DNA from: Clostridiales bacterium
Lineage (GTDB): Bacteria > Bacillota > Clostridia > Oscillospirales > Acutalibacteraceae
NCBI GenBank assembly: GCA_019416455.1
Contig: DXXG01000005.1
Location: 1 to 64,000, forward strand
DNA length: 64,000 nucleotides
Direction of reading: 5' to 3'
Below the pieces are notes generated by a model. That model was not told the DNA's origin. It worked only from the letters and a program-made list of their open reading frames with translations, and searched no databases. Below are positions 43,892-52,791 of the stretch, one piece after another (the stretch's first letter is position 1; each line of letters begins with the position of its first letter). The translations under genes and the position numbers were made by a program.

Positions 43892-43955
43892 AGATCCATA
43901 TTTTACGCGGCCCGCCTGTTCCGCGAGCCATCCAGAAAGGACCGAGAACTGCTTC

Positions 43956-45335
43956 ATGACCAACACCCAGACCAGCGATTTTTCCAAAGGCAGCGTTTCA
44001 GGCAACATCCTCCGGCTTGCCGTTCCCATGACGGTGGCACAGCTCATCAACGTGCTGTACAGCGTGGTGGACCGGATGTACATCGGCCATATCCCCCACG
44101 CCGCCGCTCACGCCCTCACCGGCGTGGGACTTACCTTCCCCATCATCTCCATCGTCACCGCTTTCGCCAACCTGTTCGGCATGGGGGGCTCCCCCCTGTT
44201 CTCCATGGAGCGGGGCCGAGGCGACTTGGCAAAGGCCCGGAAGATCATGGGAAACACCTTTGCCCTGCTGGTGGGTACCGGAGTGGTCCTCACCGTGGTG
44301 ATCCTGCTGATCAAACGGCCTCTGCTCTACGCTTTCGGCGCCAGCGACGTGACCTACCCCTATGCCAGCGGCTACATCACCATCTACCTGTGCGGCAGTA
44401 TCTTCGTCATGCTGGGACTGGGGATGAACAACTTCATCAACGCCCAGGGCTTTGGCCGCAAGGGCATGATGACCGTCCTGCTGGGAGCTGTGACCAACAT
44501 CCTTCTGGATCCCCTGTTTATTTTCGTGCTGGGCATGGGAGTCCAGGGAGCGGCGCTCGCCACAGTGATCTCTCAGTTCATCTCAGCGGCGTGGGCGGTA
44601 TCCTTCCTGCTGGGGAAGCGGACCCTTATCCGTCTGGAACGGCAGAGCATGAAGCTTGATCTGAAACTGGTGTGGAAGATCGTGGCTCTGGGATTTTCCA
44701 GTTTCGTCATGGCCATAACCAACAGCATCGTGCAGATCACCTGCAACTCCACCTTGCAAGCCTTTGGCGGCGACCTGTATGTGGGCGTGATGACCATCCT
44801 CAACTCTGTGCGGGAAGTGGTCTCCACTCCCATCAATGGCGTGACCAACGCCGGTCAACCAGTAGTTGGTTTCAACTACGGCGCCGGGGAGTATAAACGA
44901 GTGCGGTCGGGGATCAAGTTCATCACCATGCTGTGCGTGGTCTACACCACCCTGGTGTGGCTGCTGCTGTTCCTGTTCCCCCAGTTCTTCATCGGCCTGT
45001 TCAGCAGCGAGGAAGCCCTCCGAGAGGCCGCGGTGCCCAGTATGCACATTTACTTCTTCGGCTTCTTCATGATGAGTTTGCAGATGGCGGGGCAATCGGC
45101 GGCAGTGGCTCTGGGACGGTCTAAGCAGGCGGTATTTTTCTCCCTGTTCCGGAAAGTGGTCATCGTGGTGCCCCTTACTCTGCTGCTGCCCTATCTGTTC
45201 GGGCTGGGAGTCAACGGTGTGTTCCTGGCGGAGCCTATCTCCAACTTTATCGGCGGCGGCGCCTGCTACATCACCATGCTGCTAACGATCTGGCGGGAAA
45301 TGGTGCGCAAGGAAAAGGCGGCGGAAGGCAAGTAA
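43956..45335 (+). CDS. MATE family efflux transporter
   Basis: A 459-residue, about 12-segment membrane protein. The MATE pattern starts with GNILRLAVPMTVAQLINVLYSVVDRMYIGHI (about 16-46) and recurs in the second half (LGFSSFVMAITNSIVQITCN; INGVTNAGQPVVGFNYGAG). These transporters expel drugs or metabolites using Na+ or H+ gradients. AGAAAGGA precedes the ATG at 43956. It is single-gene, with its own promoter and terminator. The substrate is unknown. Confidence 0.93.
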   Translation: MTNTQTSDFSKGSVSGNILRLAVPMTVAQLINVLYSVVDRMYIGHIPHAAAHALTGVGLTFPIISIVTAFANLFGMGGSPLFSMERGRGDLAKARKIMGNTFALLVGTGVVLTVVILLIKRPLLYAFGASDVTYPYASGYITIYLCGSIFVMLGLGMNNFINAQGFGRKGMMTVLLGAVTNILLDPLFIFVLGMGVQGAALATVISQFISAAWAVSFLLGKRTLIRLERQSMKLDLKLVWKIVALGFSSFVMAITNSIVQITCNSTLQAFGGDLYVGVMTILNSVREVVSTPINGVTNAGQPVVGFNYGAGEYKRVRSGIKFITMLCVVYTTLVWLLLFLFPQFFIGLFSSEEALREAAVPSMHIYFFGFFMMSLQMAGQSAAVALGRSKQAVFFSLFRKVVIVVPLTLLLPYLFGLGVNGVFLAEPISNFIGGGACYITMLLTIWREMVRKEKAAEGK

Positions 45336-45352
45336 AATCTTTTCTATCAAGT

Positions 45353-45386
45353 CAAAAAGTCCCTGGAAAAACCAGGGACTTTTTTC
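45353..45386. terminator. Bidirectional terminator
   Basis: AAAAAGTCCCTGG and CCAGGGACTTTTT form a 13-bp stem with a short A-rich loop, between the MATE gene and the opposing HTH gene. Confidence 0.93.
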
Positions 45387-45388
45387 GT

Positions 45389-45604
45389 TTATGATTCATT
45401 TTCATCATCTGGGAAATATTCCATCACATCTTCCACTCTGCAATCTAAAATGCTGCACAATCGGTTGATCGTAGCAACCTCCACGTTTTGGTTGTGCCGC
45501 AAACGGTTGATCAGGGAGCGGTTCACGCTGTGATAGGTATACAGCTTGTATTCTGTTAATCCTTTGGCCTTCATGGTCTGCCAAAGCCTGTCATATTTAA
45601 TCAT
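45389..45604 (-). CDS. Small XRE-type HTH regulator
   Basis: A 71-residue single-domain helix-turn-helix protein (MIKYDRLWQTMKAKGLTEYKLYTYHSVNRSLINRLRHNQNVEVATINRLCSILDC, written here only as the domain from residue 1 to about 55). GAGGGGAAAT decides the ATG at 45604 rather than 45670. It is divergent from a 57-residue gene. The gap between them holds the inverted repeat AGTGT-N10-ACACT (45676-45695), a possible operator for this protein. Confidence 0.82.
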   Translation of the reverse strand: MIKYDRLWQTMKAKGLTEYKLYTYHSVNRSLINRLRHNQNVEVATINRLCSILDCRVEDVMEYFPDDENES

Positions 45605-45724
45605 ATTTCCCCTCAATTTGTCGAACGACTTTTCTTGCCTTTTCTGTATTATGGCCCTAAAATAAGACAAGAAACAGTGTCCTTATATATACACTATTCA
45701 ACAAATACCAGGAGGAACGATCTG

Positions 45725-45898
45725 ATGAACCCATATCAAAAAATGTACACCACACTCTTCAACGCTGTTACAGACCTCATAGACCTACTGGAGTCTACAT
45801 CCTCGCTTTCCCCGACAGAAACCATCCATTTCTTACAACAAGCCCAAATAAAAACAGAAGAATTGTACCTAGAACTGTCATCAGTTTCGAACGAATAA
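45725..45898 (+). CDS. Small conserved helical protein
   Basis: A 57-residue protein (MNPYQKMYTTLFNAVTDLID at the start, QAQIKTEELYLE near the end) with a strong AGGAGGAAC ribosome site. It resembles short, uncharacterised Firmicutes proteins often placed opposite small HTH regulators. No cysteine, membrane or signal features. Base composition is more AT-rich than its neighbours. Function unknown. A GC-rich inverted repeat with T's (near 45916-45942) may end its transcript. Confidence 0.7.
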   Translation: MNPYQKMYTTLFNAVTDLIDLLESTSSLSPTETIHFLQQAQIKTEELYLELSSVSNE

Positions 45899-46099
45899 CG
45901 TCTATCCGTCCGGAAAAAGCGGGGACTTTGCCCCCTGTTTTCCTGCTTCTCTTTCTGCGGGCCTTTTGGGCACACCTTGTCAGGCCGTGGAGCTCCCCTC
46001 CACACCTGGCGGCTTTTTTGGAAAAAGGCCGGCGAAAAACTTCCTCCGCTTCGTGGATCCCCCTATCTTTGACAAATAAATATTTATCCCGCCCACCGC

Positions 46100-46128
46100 T
46101 TGCGGGTCACGAGGTTTTCGGTTACAAT
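46100..46128 (+). promoter_or_regulatory. Sigma-A promoter for the rnf operon
   Basis: TTGCGG (46100-46105), 17 bases, TACAAT (46123-46128), about 55 bases before the rnfC ATG. The remaining gap 45899-46099 shows short GC-rich inverted repeats and no gene. Confidence 0.65.
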
Positions 46129-46182
46129 GGAGCATGGGAAAAAATTTCCCCGACCGAACCTACGAAAGGCTGGAATGAAGAA

Positions 46183-47520
46183 ATGGAGTTTCCAAAACGT
46201 CCTTTCCGCACCCATGGCGGAGCGGCGGTGCCCCATCATAAAAACACCTGGGACATCCCCACTGCCACCATGCCGCCCCCGGAAAAGGTCATTGTGCCAA
46301 TGCAGCAGCACATTGGCGCGCCCTGCATCCCTACTGTGAGCAAGGGCGATCATGTTTTTGTGGGCACTGTGGTGGGCGATAACGACGCCTACGTCTGCGC
46401 CCCCGTACATTCCTCCGTCTCCGGTACGGTGACGGAGATCACTTCCATCATGCTCACCGGCGGCCAGATGACCCAGGCTGTGGTCATCGAATCCGACGGC
46501 AAAATGGAGCATGACCCCAACATTGCCCCTCCTCCTGCCATCACCTCCAAGGAAGAACTGGCCGCCGCGGCCAGAGCTTCGGGACTGGTAGGCCTGGGCG
46601 GCGCCGGCTTCCCCGCGCACGTGAAGCTGAACGTCCCCGAAGGGAAAGTGATCGACACCTTGATCGTCAACGTGGCGGAGTGTGAGCCCTATGTCACCTC
46701 CGACCACCGGGAAGCCTTGGAAAACGGCCAGAACGTGCTGGACGGTGTCTACAAGGTGAAGGACATCTTGGGTGTACAGCGTGTGATCATCGCCGTGGAG
46801 AACAACAAGCCCGACGTCATCGCCAAACTGACGGAGATCGCCGACGATCCCAAGCGGGACCCTCTGGACCAGGTCCGGGTGCTCCCCTTGAAGAGCCGCT
46901 ATCCTCAGGGCGCTGAGAAGGTGCTGGTCCAGGCCTGCACCGGACGGAAGGTCCCGGAGGGCAAACTGCCCGCCGACGTGGGATGTCTGGTGATGAACAT
47001 CGCCTCCATCTCTTTCCTGGCAAGCTACATGCGCACCGGCATGCCTCTGACCTTGAAGCGGGCCACCATCGATGGTTCCGCCATCGCTCATCCTCAGAAC
47101 GTCATCGTCCCTGTGGGCACCCCCATCAAGGACGTTGTGGCTTTCTGCGGCGGCTACAAGACGGAAGCCCGGAAGCTGATCATGGGCGGTCCCATGATGG
47201 GCGTGGCCATCACCAGTGACGAGCTGCCCATTTTGAAGCAGAACAACGCCATCCTGGCTTTTGACGCCAACGACGCTGCCCTGCGTCAGCCCACTGCCTG
47301 CATCCGCTGCGGCCGCTGCGTGGCGGCATGTCCCATGGAACTGATGCCCACCAAGCTGGAACAGGCTGCGGAACGCAAAGACGTGGACGCCCTGAATTCC
47401 CTGAACATCATGACCTGCATGGAATGCGGCTGCTGCGCCTTCTCCTGTCCCGCAGGACGGCGGTTGGTACAGGCGATCCGCCTAGGCAAAAGCTACGTCA
47501 GAAAGGCCTCCAAGAAGTGA
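46183..47520 (+). CDS. rnfC: Rnf complex subunit RnfC
   Basis: A 445-residue peripheral subunit of the ferredoxin:NAD+ oxidoreductase. The NADH/FMN-binding Rossmann-like region is near 130-200 (GLVGLGGAGFPAHVKL...NVAECEPYVTSDHR). Two [4Fe-4S] sites lie near the C-terminus (CIRCGRCVAACP and CMECGCCAFSCP). The start at 46183 gives the standard MEFPKRPFRTHGG N-terminus. A longer open frame to 45928 includes promoter sequence. It is first of six genes, after a matching promoter. Confidence 0.95.
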   Translation: MEFPKRPFRTHGGAAVPHHKNTWDIPTATMPPPEKVIVPMQQHIGAPCIPTVSKGDHVFVGTVVGDNDAYVCAPVHSSVSGTVTEITSIMLTGGQMTQAVVIESDGKMEHDPNIAPPPAITSKEELAAAARASGLVGLGGAGFPAHVKLNVPEGKVIDTLIVNVAECEPYVTSDHREALENGQNVLDGVYKVKDILGVQRVIIAVENNKPDVIAKLTEIADDPKRDPLDQVRVLPLKSRYPQGAEKVLVQACTGRKVPEGKLPADVGCLVMNIASISFLASYMRTGMPLTLKRATIDGSAIAHPQNVIVPVGTPIKDVVAFCGGYKTEARKLIMGGPMMGVAITSDELPILKQNNAILAFDANDAALRQPTACIRCGRCVAACPMELMPTKLEQAAERKDVDALNSLNIMTCMECGCCAFSCPAGRRLVQAIRLGKSYVRKASKK

Positions 47521-47572
47521 GCGCGCCTCGCTTTTTCATCCCGTATGCTTTCCGGAAAGGATGTAATCGAAA

Positions 47573-48532
47573 TTGGATAAATTGATCGTATCCTCTTCCC
47601 CCCATTTCAACGGTGGGAAGACCACTCAAAACATCATGCTGGACGTGATCATCGCTCTCGCTCCTGCCATGATCGCCTCCGTCATCTTATTTGGGCCCAG
47701 AGCCGCGGTGGTCATCGTCACCTGCGTGGCCGCCTGCGTCCTCAGCGAATACCTGTCCCGCCGGGTGATGAAGCGTCCCCAGACCGTGGGCGACCTGAGC
47801 TGCGTGGTCACCGGCATCCTGCTGGCGCTGAACCTGCCTGTCACCATCAACCCCTTCATCGCTGTTTTCGGCAGTGTGGTTGCCATCGTGGTGGTCAAGC
47901 AGATGTTCGGCGGCATCGGCCAGAACTTTGTCAACCCGGCGCTCACCGCCCGGATCGTTCTTTTGAACTCCTTCCCCTCCCGTATGACCCACTGGGTGCA
48001 GCCCTTTGACTATTCCGCCACCGCCGACGCGGTGACCACTGCCACTCCTCTGGGCATCCTGAAAGAGGGAGGCGGGGACCTGCCCTCCTACCTGGACCTG
48101 TTTTTGGGTAACACCGGCGGATGTCTTGGTGAGACCTGCGCTTTGGCCCTGCTCATCGGCGGGATCTATCTCATCGCCCGCCATGTAATCTCCCCTGTGA
48201 TCCCTGTCACTTACCTGGCCACCGCGGCGGTATTCTCCGCTCTGCTGGGCCGGGATCCTCTCTTTGACCTGCTCTCCGGCGGCCTGATGCTGGGCGCTTT
48301 CTTCATGGCCACCGACTACACCACCAGCCCCCTGTATTTCTGGGGCCGTGTGGTATTCGCTTTCGGCTGCGGATTCATCACCATCATCATCCGTGAATTC
48401 GGCTCCCTGCCGGAAGGCGTGTCTTACTCCATTATCCTGATGAACATCCTCACGCCTCTCATCGAGCGGTACATTAAGCCCCGGCCCTTTGGCTCCCTGC
48501 CCAAGGCCAAGAAAGGGGGCGCCAAAGGATGA
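47573..48532 (+). CDS. rnfD: Rnf complex subunit RnfD
   Basis: A 319-residue integral membrane subunit with about nine segments. The flavinylation motif TTATPL lies at 155-160, where FMN is bound through a Thr by a phosphoester. The start is TTG 47573 with GGAAAGGATG upstream. The last codons overlap rnfG by four bases. Part of the ion-translocating core. Confidence 0.94.
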   Translation: MDKLIVSSSPHFNGGKTTQNIMLDVIIALAPAMIASVILFGPRAAVVIVTCVAACVLSEYLSRRVMKRPQTVGDLSCVVTGILLALNLPVTINPFIAVFGSVVAIVVVKQMFGGIGQNFVNPALTARIVLLNSFPSRMTHWVQPFDYSATADAVTTATPLGILKEGGGDLPSYLDLFLGNTGGCLGETCALALLIGGIYLIARHVISPVIPVTYLATAAVFSALLGRDPLFDLLSGGLMLGAFFMATDYTTSPLYFWGRVVFAFGCGFITIIIREFGSLPEGVSYSIILMNILTPLIERYIKPRPFGSLPKAKKGGAKG

Positions 48533-49083
48533 AACTTGACGCGAAAAGCATCTTGAAACCCACCTTTGTACTGTTCGTCATCTGCGTGGTGGTCTCTGCC
48601 GCCCTGGCAGGCACCAACATGCTCACGGAGGACCGCATCAAAGAGTTGGAAGCAGCCAACGCCGAGGCCTCCCGCATGGTGGTCCTCCCCACCGCGGAAG
48701 CCTTTGAGTCCCAGGACGACGGCGCCTACTACACCGGCACTGCCGGCGGCGAAGTGGTGGGCTACGTGTTCGAGACTGGCGCCAGCGGCTACGGCGGCAC
48801 GGTCAGCATAATGACCGGCATCGACGTAGAGGGAAACATCACCGGTGTGGTGATCCTCTCTCACAGTGAGACTCCCGGCCTGGGCGCCAACGCGGAGAAA
48901 CAGGAGTTTCTGGACCAGTACCTCCAACCCGCGCCGGAAGGCGGCCTCTCCGTCATCAAGTATCAGACCCCCGCTGAGGGCCAAGTGGAAGCCATGACCG
49001 GCGCTACGGTCACCACCACCGCCGTCACCAACGCGGTGAACCTGGCCATCGAGCAATACTACGCTGTGAAAGGAGGCGCCTGA
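48529..49083 (+). CDS. rnfG: Rnf complex subunit RnfG
   Basis: A 184-residue subunit with one N-terminal membrane helix (about 11-29) and an extracytoplasmic FMN-binding domain. The covalent FMN motif TGATVTT lies at 157-163. ATG overlaps the rnfD stop. It relays electrons on the outer face of the complex. Confidence 0.94.
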   Translation: MKLDAKSILKPTFVLFVICVVVSAALAGTNMLTEDRIKELEAANAEASRMVVLPTAEAFESQDDGAYYTGTAGGEVVGYVFETGASGYGGTVSIMTGIDVEGNITGVVILSHSETPGLGANAEKQEFLDQYLQPAPEGGLSVIKYQTPAEGQVEAMTGATVTTTAVTNAVNLAIEQYYAVKGGA

Positions 49084-49084
49084 T

Positions 49085-49783
49085 ATGGAGAAGAACCGTA
49101 CTTCCCTGTGGCGGGAATTCACCAAAGGCATCATCAAGGAAAACCCGGTGCTGCGGCTGGTGCTGGGCTGCTGCGCCACCCTGGCCGTGACCACCGCCGC
49201 CTCCAACGCCATCGGCATGGGCGCCGCCACCACATTCGTGCTGGTGTGCTCCAACGTGGTCATCTCCCTGCTGCGCAAGGTCATCCCCGACAAGGTGCGT
49301 ATCCCCGCTTTCATCACGATCGTGGCGGGCTTCGTCACCATCGTGCAGCTGTTCATCCAGGCCTTCTCTCCTTCTCTGGATAAGGCTCTGGGCGTGTTCC
49401 TGCCCCTGATCGTGGTCAACTGCATTATCCTGGGCCGGGCAGAAATGTTCGCCAGCAAGAACAAGGTCCTCCCCTCCCTGGTGGACGGCCTGGGCATGGG
49501 CGTGGGCTTCACCGCTACCCTCCTGGCCATGGGCATCATCCGGGAACTGCTGGGTGCCGGCACTGTATTCGGCATCCCCGTGCTCTCCGGGTTCATGGAG
49601 CCCATCATCATCTTCCTGCTGCCTCCCGGAGGTTTCTTCGTGTTCGGCATGCTCATCGCCTTGGCGGGCAAGCTGTCCAAAGAAGGCAAAGCTCCGGAAT
49701 CCACCGGCTGCGCTGCCTGCCCCCTGGCCGCTTCTTGCCAGAAGCTCCAGCAGAAGGATAACGGAAAGGAGGCCGCGAACTGA
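49085..49783 (+). CDS. rnfE: Rnf complex subunit RnfE
   Basis: A 232-residue membrane subunit with about six segments. It has the RnfE/NqrD motif NPVLRLVLGCCATLAVT (near 19-35), the paired-Cys region typical of the iron site shared by RnfA and RnfE, and a Cys-containing hydrophilic tail (CAACPLAASCQ). It overlaps rnfA by one base (TGATG). Confidence 0.93.
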   Translation: MEKNRTSLWREFTKGIIKENPVLRLVLGCCATLAVTTAASNAIGMGAATTFVLVCSNVVISLLRKVIPDKVRIPAFITIVAGFVTIVQLFIQAFSPSLDKALGVFLPLIVVNCIILGRAEMFASKNKVLPSLVDGLGMGVGFTATLLAMGIIRELLGAGTVFGIPVLSGFMEPIIIFLLPPGGFFVFGMLIALAGKLSKEGKAPESTGCAACPLAASCQKLQQKDNGKEAAN

Positions 49784-50400
49784 TGGACGCCCAAACCATT
49801 AAATCTTTGGTAGCCATTTTCCTGGCGGCCATTTTGACGGAAAACTACGTGCTCAACAAGTTCTTGGGCATCTGCCCCTTCCTGGGGGTCTCGAAGAAAC
49901 TGGACACCGCTGTAGGCATGAGCTGCGCCGTTACCGTAGTGATGGTCATCGCCACCGCTGTGACCTGGCCCCTGTACATGTTCCTGCTGGTGCCCAACGG
50001 TCTGGCCTACTTGCAGACCATCGTGTTCATCCTGGTCATCGCTGCCCTGGTGCAGCTGCTGGAGACCGTACTTCGCAAATATATGCCCCCGCTATACAAC
50101 GCTTTGGGCATCTATCTGCCTTTGATCACCACCAACTGCGCCGTGCTGGGCGTGACCATGCTGGTGCTGGAAAAGGGCGCTGAGGATCCCTCTTTTGGCT
50201 ACCTCCAGTCCCTGGTCAACTCCTTTGGTTCCGGCGTTGGCTTCCTGGTGGCCATGGTGCTCTTCGCCGGTGTGCGGGAGCGTCTGGAAAACTGTGATAT
50301 CCCCGAGACGTTCAAGGGCCTGCCCATCACCCTGGTGGCGGCTTCCCTGGTGGCGGTCAGCTTCCTGGGCTTCAACGGCGTTGTGGACGGCTTGCTGTAA
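49783..50400 (+). CDS. rnfA: Rnf complex subunit RnfA
   Basis: A 205-residue membrane subunit with about six segments, homologous to RnfE. TENYVLNKFLGICPFLGVSKK (about 20-40) is the family signature, with the Cys of the membrane-embedded iron centre, mirrored by the later TTNCAVLGV segment. Start shares a base with the rnfE stop. Confidence 0.95.
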   Translation: MDAQTIKSLVAIFLAAILTENYVLNKFLGICPFLGVSKKLDTAVGMSCAVTVVMVIATAVTWPLYMFLLVPNGLAYLQTIVFILVIAALVQLLETVLRKYMPPLYNALGIYLPLITTNCAVLGVTMLVLEKGAEDPSFGYLQSLVNSFGSGVGFLVAMVLFAGVRERLENCDIPETFKGLPITLVAASLVAVSFLGFNGVVDGLL

Positions 50401-50415
50401 AGGGAGGAAACTGCT

Positions 50416-51207
50416 ATGGAAATCATTACCCCCATTCTCATTGTGGGCATCATCGGCCTGCTGGCCGGCGTGATCCTGGCTGTGGCCTCCATCGTCATGG
50501 CGGTGCCCAAAGATGAAAAAGCCGAGGCCCTGGAGGAAGTGCTCCCCGGCGCCAACTGCGGTGCCTGCGGTTACTCCGGCTGTCCTGGTTACGCGGCTGC
50601 CATGGCCAAGGGCGAAGCACAGCCCGGCCTTTGCTCCCCCGGTGGAGCTGATGTGGCTCAGAAATGCGCCGAGATCCTGGGCGCGGGCGACGTGGCCATG
50701 GAATACAAGACTGCCCTGGTCCACTGCCTGGGCAGCTACGACAACACCACTGACAAAATGGTGTACGACGGTATCCAGAGCTGCTCTGCGGCAGCGTTTC
50801 TGGCGGGAGGCATCACTTCCTGCCGGTACGGCTGCATGGGCATGGGCGACTGCCTGCGCGCTTGCGAGTACGGCGCCATCCAAATCTGCAACGGTCTGGC
50901 CCGGGTGGATCCCACCAAGTGCAAAGGTTGCTCCAAGTGCGTTGCCGCCTGCCCCAAGGGGATCATCTCTCTGGTGCCTTTGAAGCAGCAGGCTGTGGTG
51001 CGCTGCTCCAACTGCGACAAGGCCAAGGATACTTTGAAGGTGTGTGCCATCGGGTGCATCGGCTGCGGCAAGTGCGTGCGGACCTGCGAGTTCGGCGCTG
51101 TGACCGTGGAAAACGGTGTTGCCAAGGTGGATCCTGCCAAATGTACCGCTTGCGGCAAGTGCGTGGAAGCCTGCCCTCGTCACGTAATCACTATGCTGGG
51201 CGACTAA
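50416..51207 (+). CDS. rnfB: Rnf complex subunit RnfB (ferredoxin-accepting)
   Basis: A 263-residue subunit with an N-terminal membrane helix (about 5-29), then Cys sets for about six iron-sulfur clusters. These are ANCGACGYSGCPG; CRYGCMGMGDCLRAC; CKGCSKCVAAC; CSNC...CAIGC; CIGCGKCVRTC; and CTACGKCVEAC. It accepts electrons from reduced ferredoxin and feeds the pump, which exports Na+ or H+ while reducing NAD+. Last gene of rnfCDGEAB, followed by a strong terminator. Confidence 0.95.
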   Translation: MEIITPILIVGIIGLLAGVILAVASIVMAVPKDEKAEALEEVLPGANCGACGYSGCPGYAAAMAKGEAQPGLCSPGGADVAQKCAEILGAGDVAMEYKTALVHCLGSYDNTTDKMVYDGIQSCSAAAFLAGGITSCRYGCMGMGDCLRACEYGAIQICNGLARVDPTKCKGCSKCVAACPKGIISLVPLKQQAVVRCSNCDKAKDTLKVCAIGCIGCGKCVRTCEFGAVTVENGVAKVDPAKCTACGKCVEACPRHVITMLGD

Positions 51208-51224
51208 GTTCCAGTTACATACAG

Positions 51225-51258
51225 AAAGGACCTGTCCGTTTTGGACAGGTCCTTTTTT
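51225..51258. terminator. Bidirectional terminator after the rnf operon
   Basis: AAAGGACCTGTCC and GGACAGGTCCTTT form a perfect 13-bp stem with a T run. It faces the converging MATE gene. Confidence 0.94.
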
Positions 51259-51273
51259 CATGAGCAAAATGAT

Positions 51274-52635
51274 TTATTGGGGAGATGCGGCCCGCTCTTT
51301 CAGGATCTTTCCCATAGTTAACAGATAGACAATCACCGTGACCAAGGGCCCCAGCACGTCGGAAAGGGGCTGAGCATAGAAGGCCGCCCGAGCGCCGAAG
51401 GCCATAGGCAGCAGGAAGATTGCCACAAAGTAGACCAGCTTCCGCCAGAAGGATAAAGGCAGGGACAGCCGCACCTGACCGATGCCGGTAAAGCCGTCTA
51501 CCAGCTCGTACTGCACCCCCAGAGGGATGATAGCCAAGGTGCAGATCTTGATAGCGTCAAAGGCCTCCTGAGCCAGCTGGGGCTCCTGGGTGAACAGCCT
51601 CACGAAAAGGGGACCCGCCACCCGTGCCAGCACAAACATCAAAGCTGTATAGCCCACGCACAGCCCCACGATGTATTTCTGGGCCTGACGCACCCGGTCC
51701 ACCTGACGGGCGCCGTAGTTGTACCCCAGGATCCCCTGGGTGCCTCCGCTGATACCGCCCAGAGGCATAGTCACCACCAGCATAAAGCTCTGGACAATGG
51801 TGTTGCAGGTCACCAGCATGTCGCCTTCCGCGCCTCCGGTGTTTTGAAGGATGGCGTTCATGGCGATGATCATCACGTTGTCGATGGCCACGATAAGGAA
51901 AGGGGTGAAACCTACCACCAACACTCTTCCCATGATCCGCAGATCATACCCACCGAAGGTGATGGGCACCATCACCCGCTTGCCGAACAGGAACAGCACC
52001 ACGAAGGCAGCGCTGGCGGCTTGAGAGATCACCGTGGCAATAGCGGCTCCCTGCACACCCATATCCAGCACGAAGATAAACACAGGATCCAAAGCGATAT
52101 TCAGAACAGCTCCCAGCACCACGGAAGCCATGCCCGCCTTGGCGAATCCCTGACAGATGACGAATTGGTTCAGCCCAGCGGCAGCCAAAGCAAAGAACGT
52201 ACCGCACAGATAGGCGGTAAAATAGGATTCAGCATAGGGGTAAGTAGCATCGCTGGCGCCGAACAGCCGAAGCATGGGTTCCCGGAAAGGCAGGATGCCC
52301 CCCACCAACACCACAGAGAACACGCACAGCATCAAAAAGCAGTTGGCAAGGACCTGTTTTGCCGCTTTCAGGTTACCTTCTCCCATGCGGATGCTCACCA
52401 GGGGCGCGCCGCCCACTCCGATCAGGAACGCCACCGAACCCACCAGGTTCACCACAGGACCGCAGACACCTACACCAGCCAAAGCGATATCTCCCACCTC
52501 GGGGATGTTGCCGATATACATTCGGTCCACGATGCTGTACAGCACGCTGACAAACTGTCCCAGCATGCTGGGAATGGCGATCTTCCACACCAAAGAACTG
52601 ATTTTGTCTTTTCCCAGGTCGTTTTCCACGGCCAT
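51274..52635 (-). CDS. MATE family efflux transporter (second copy)
   Basis: A 453-residue, about 12-segment MATE transporter. WKIAIPSMLGQFVSVLYSIVDRMYIGNIPE near the N-terminus and GGISGGTQGILGYNYGARQ in the second half are diagnostic. It is clearly a paralogue of, not identical to, the transporter at 43956. The start at 52635 matches family length. Upstream in-frame ATGs reach 52767 but would add an unlikely basic leader. Substrate unknown. Confidence 0.92.
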   Translation of the reverse strand: MAVENDLGKDKISSLVWKIAIPSMLGQFVSVLYSIVDRMYIGNIPEVGDIALAGVGVCGPVVNLVGSVAFLIGVGGAPLVSIRMGEGNLKAAKQVLANCFLMLCVFSVVLVGGILPFREPMLRLFGASDATYPYAESYFTAYLCGTFFALAAAGLNQFVICQGFAKAGMASVVLGAVLNIALDPVFIFVLDMGVQGAAIATVISQAASAAFVVLFLFGKRVMVPITFGGYDLRIMGRVLVVGFTPFLIVAIDNVMIIAMNAILQNTGGAEGDMLVTCNTIVQSFMLVVTMPLGGISGGTQGILGYNYGARQVDRVRQAQKYIVGLCVGYTALMFVLARVAGPLFVRLFTQEPQLAQEAFDAIKICTLAIIPLGVQYELVDGFTGIGQVRLSLPLSFWRKLVYFVAIFLLPMAFGARAAFYAQPLSDVLGPLVTVIVYLLTMGKILKERAASPQ

Positions 52636-52749
52636 GGTTCCCACACCCTTCTCAAGAAACTCAGGCTTTCCACAAGCCTTCCCTATCTTACACCATTTTG
52701 GAGCAAATGCAAGTGCTCTTTTCAGATTTTCCACCCTTTTGGCAGACGC

Positions 52750-52786
52750 GAAAAACGGCCCCGCCAAACCGGCAGGACCGCTTTTT
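52750..52786 (-). terminator. Terminator after the isomerase-like gene
   Basis: On the minus strand CGGTCCTGCC pairs with GGCGGGGCCG (two G-T pairs), followed by a T run. Confidence 0.75.
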
Positions 52787-52791
52787 CTCTG

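Noticed and set aside
43956..52635. The two MATE genes flanking rnf as direct repeats that could mobilise the segment
   Set aside because: The proteins are divergent and on opposite strands, so they do not offer long identical DNA for recombination. No transposase or att site is seen.
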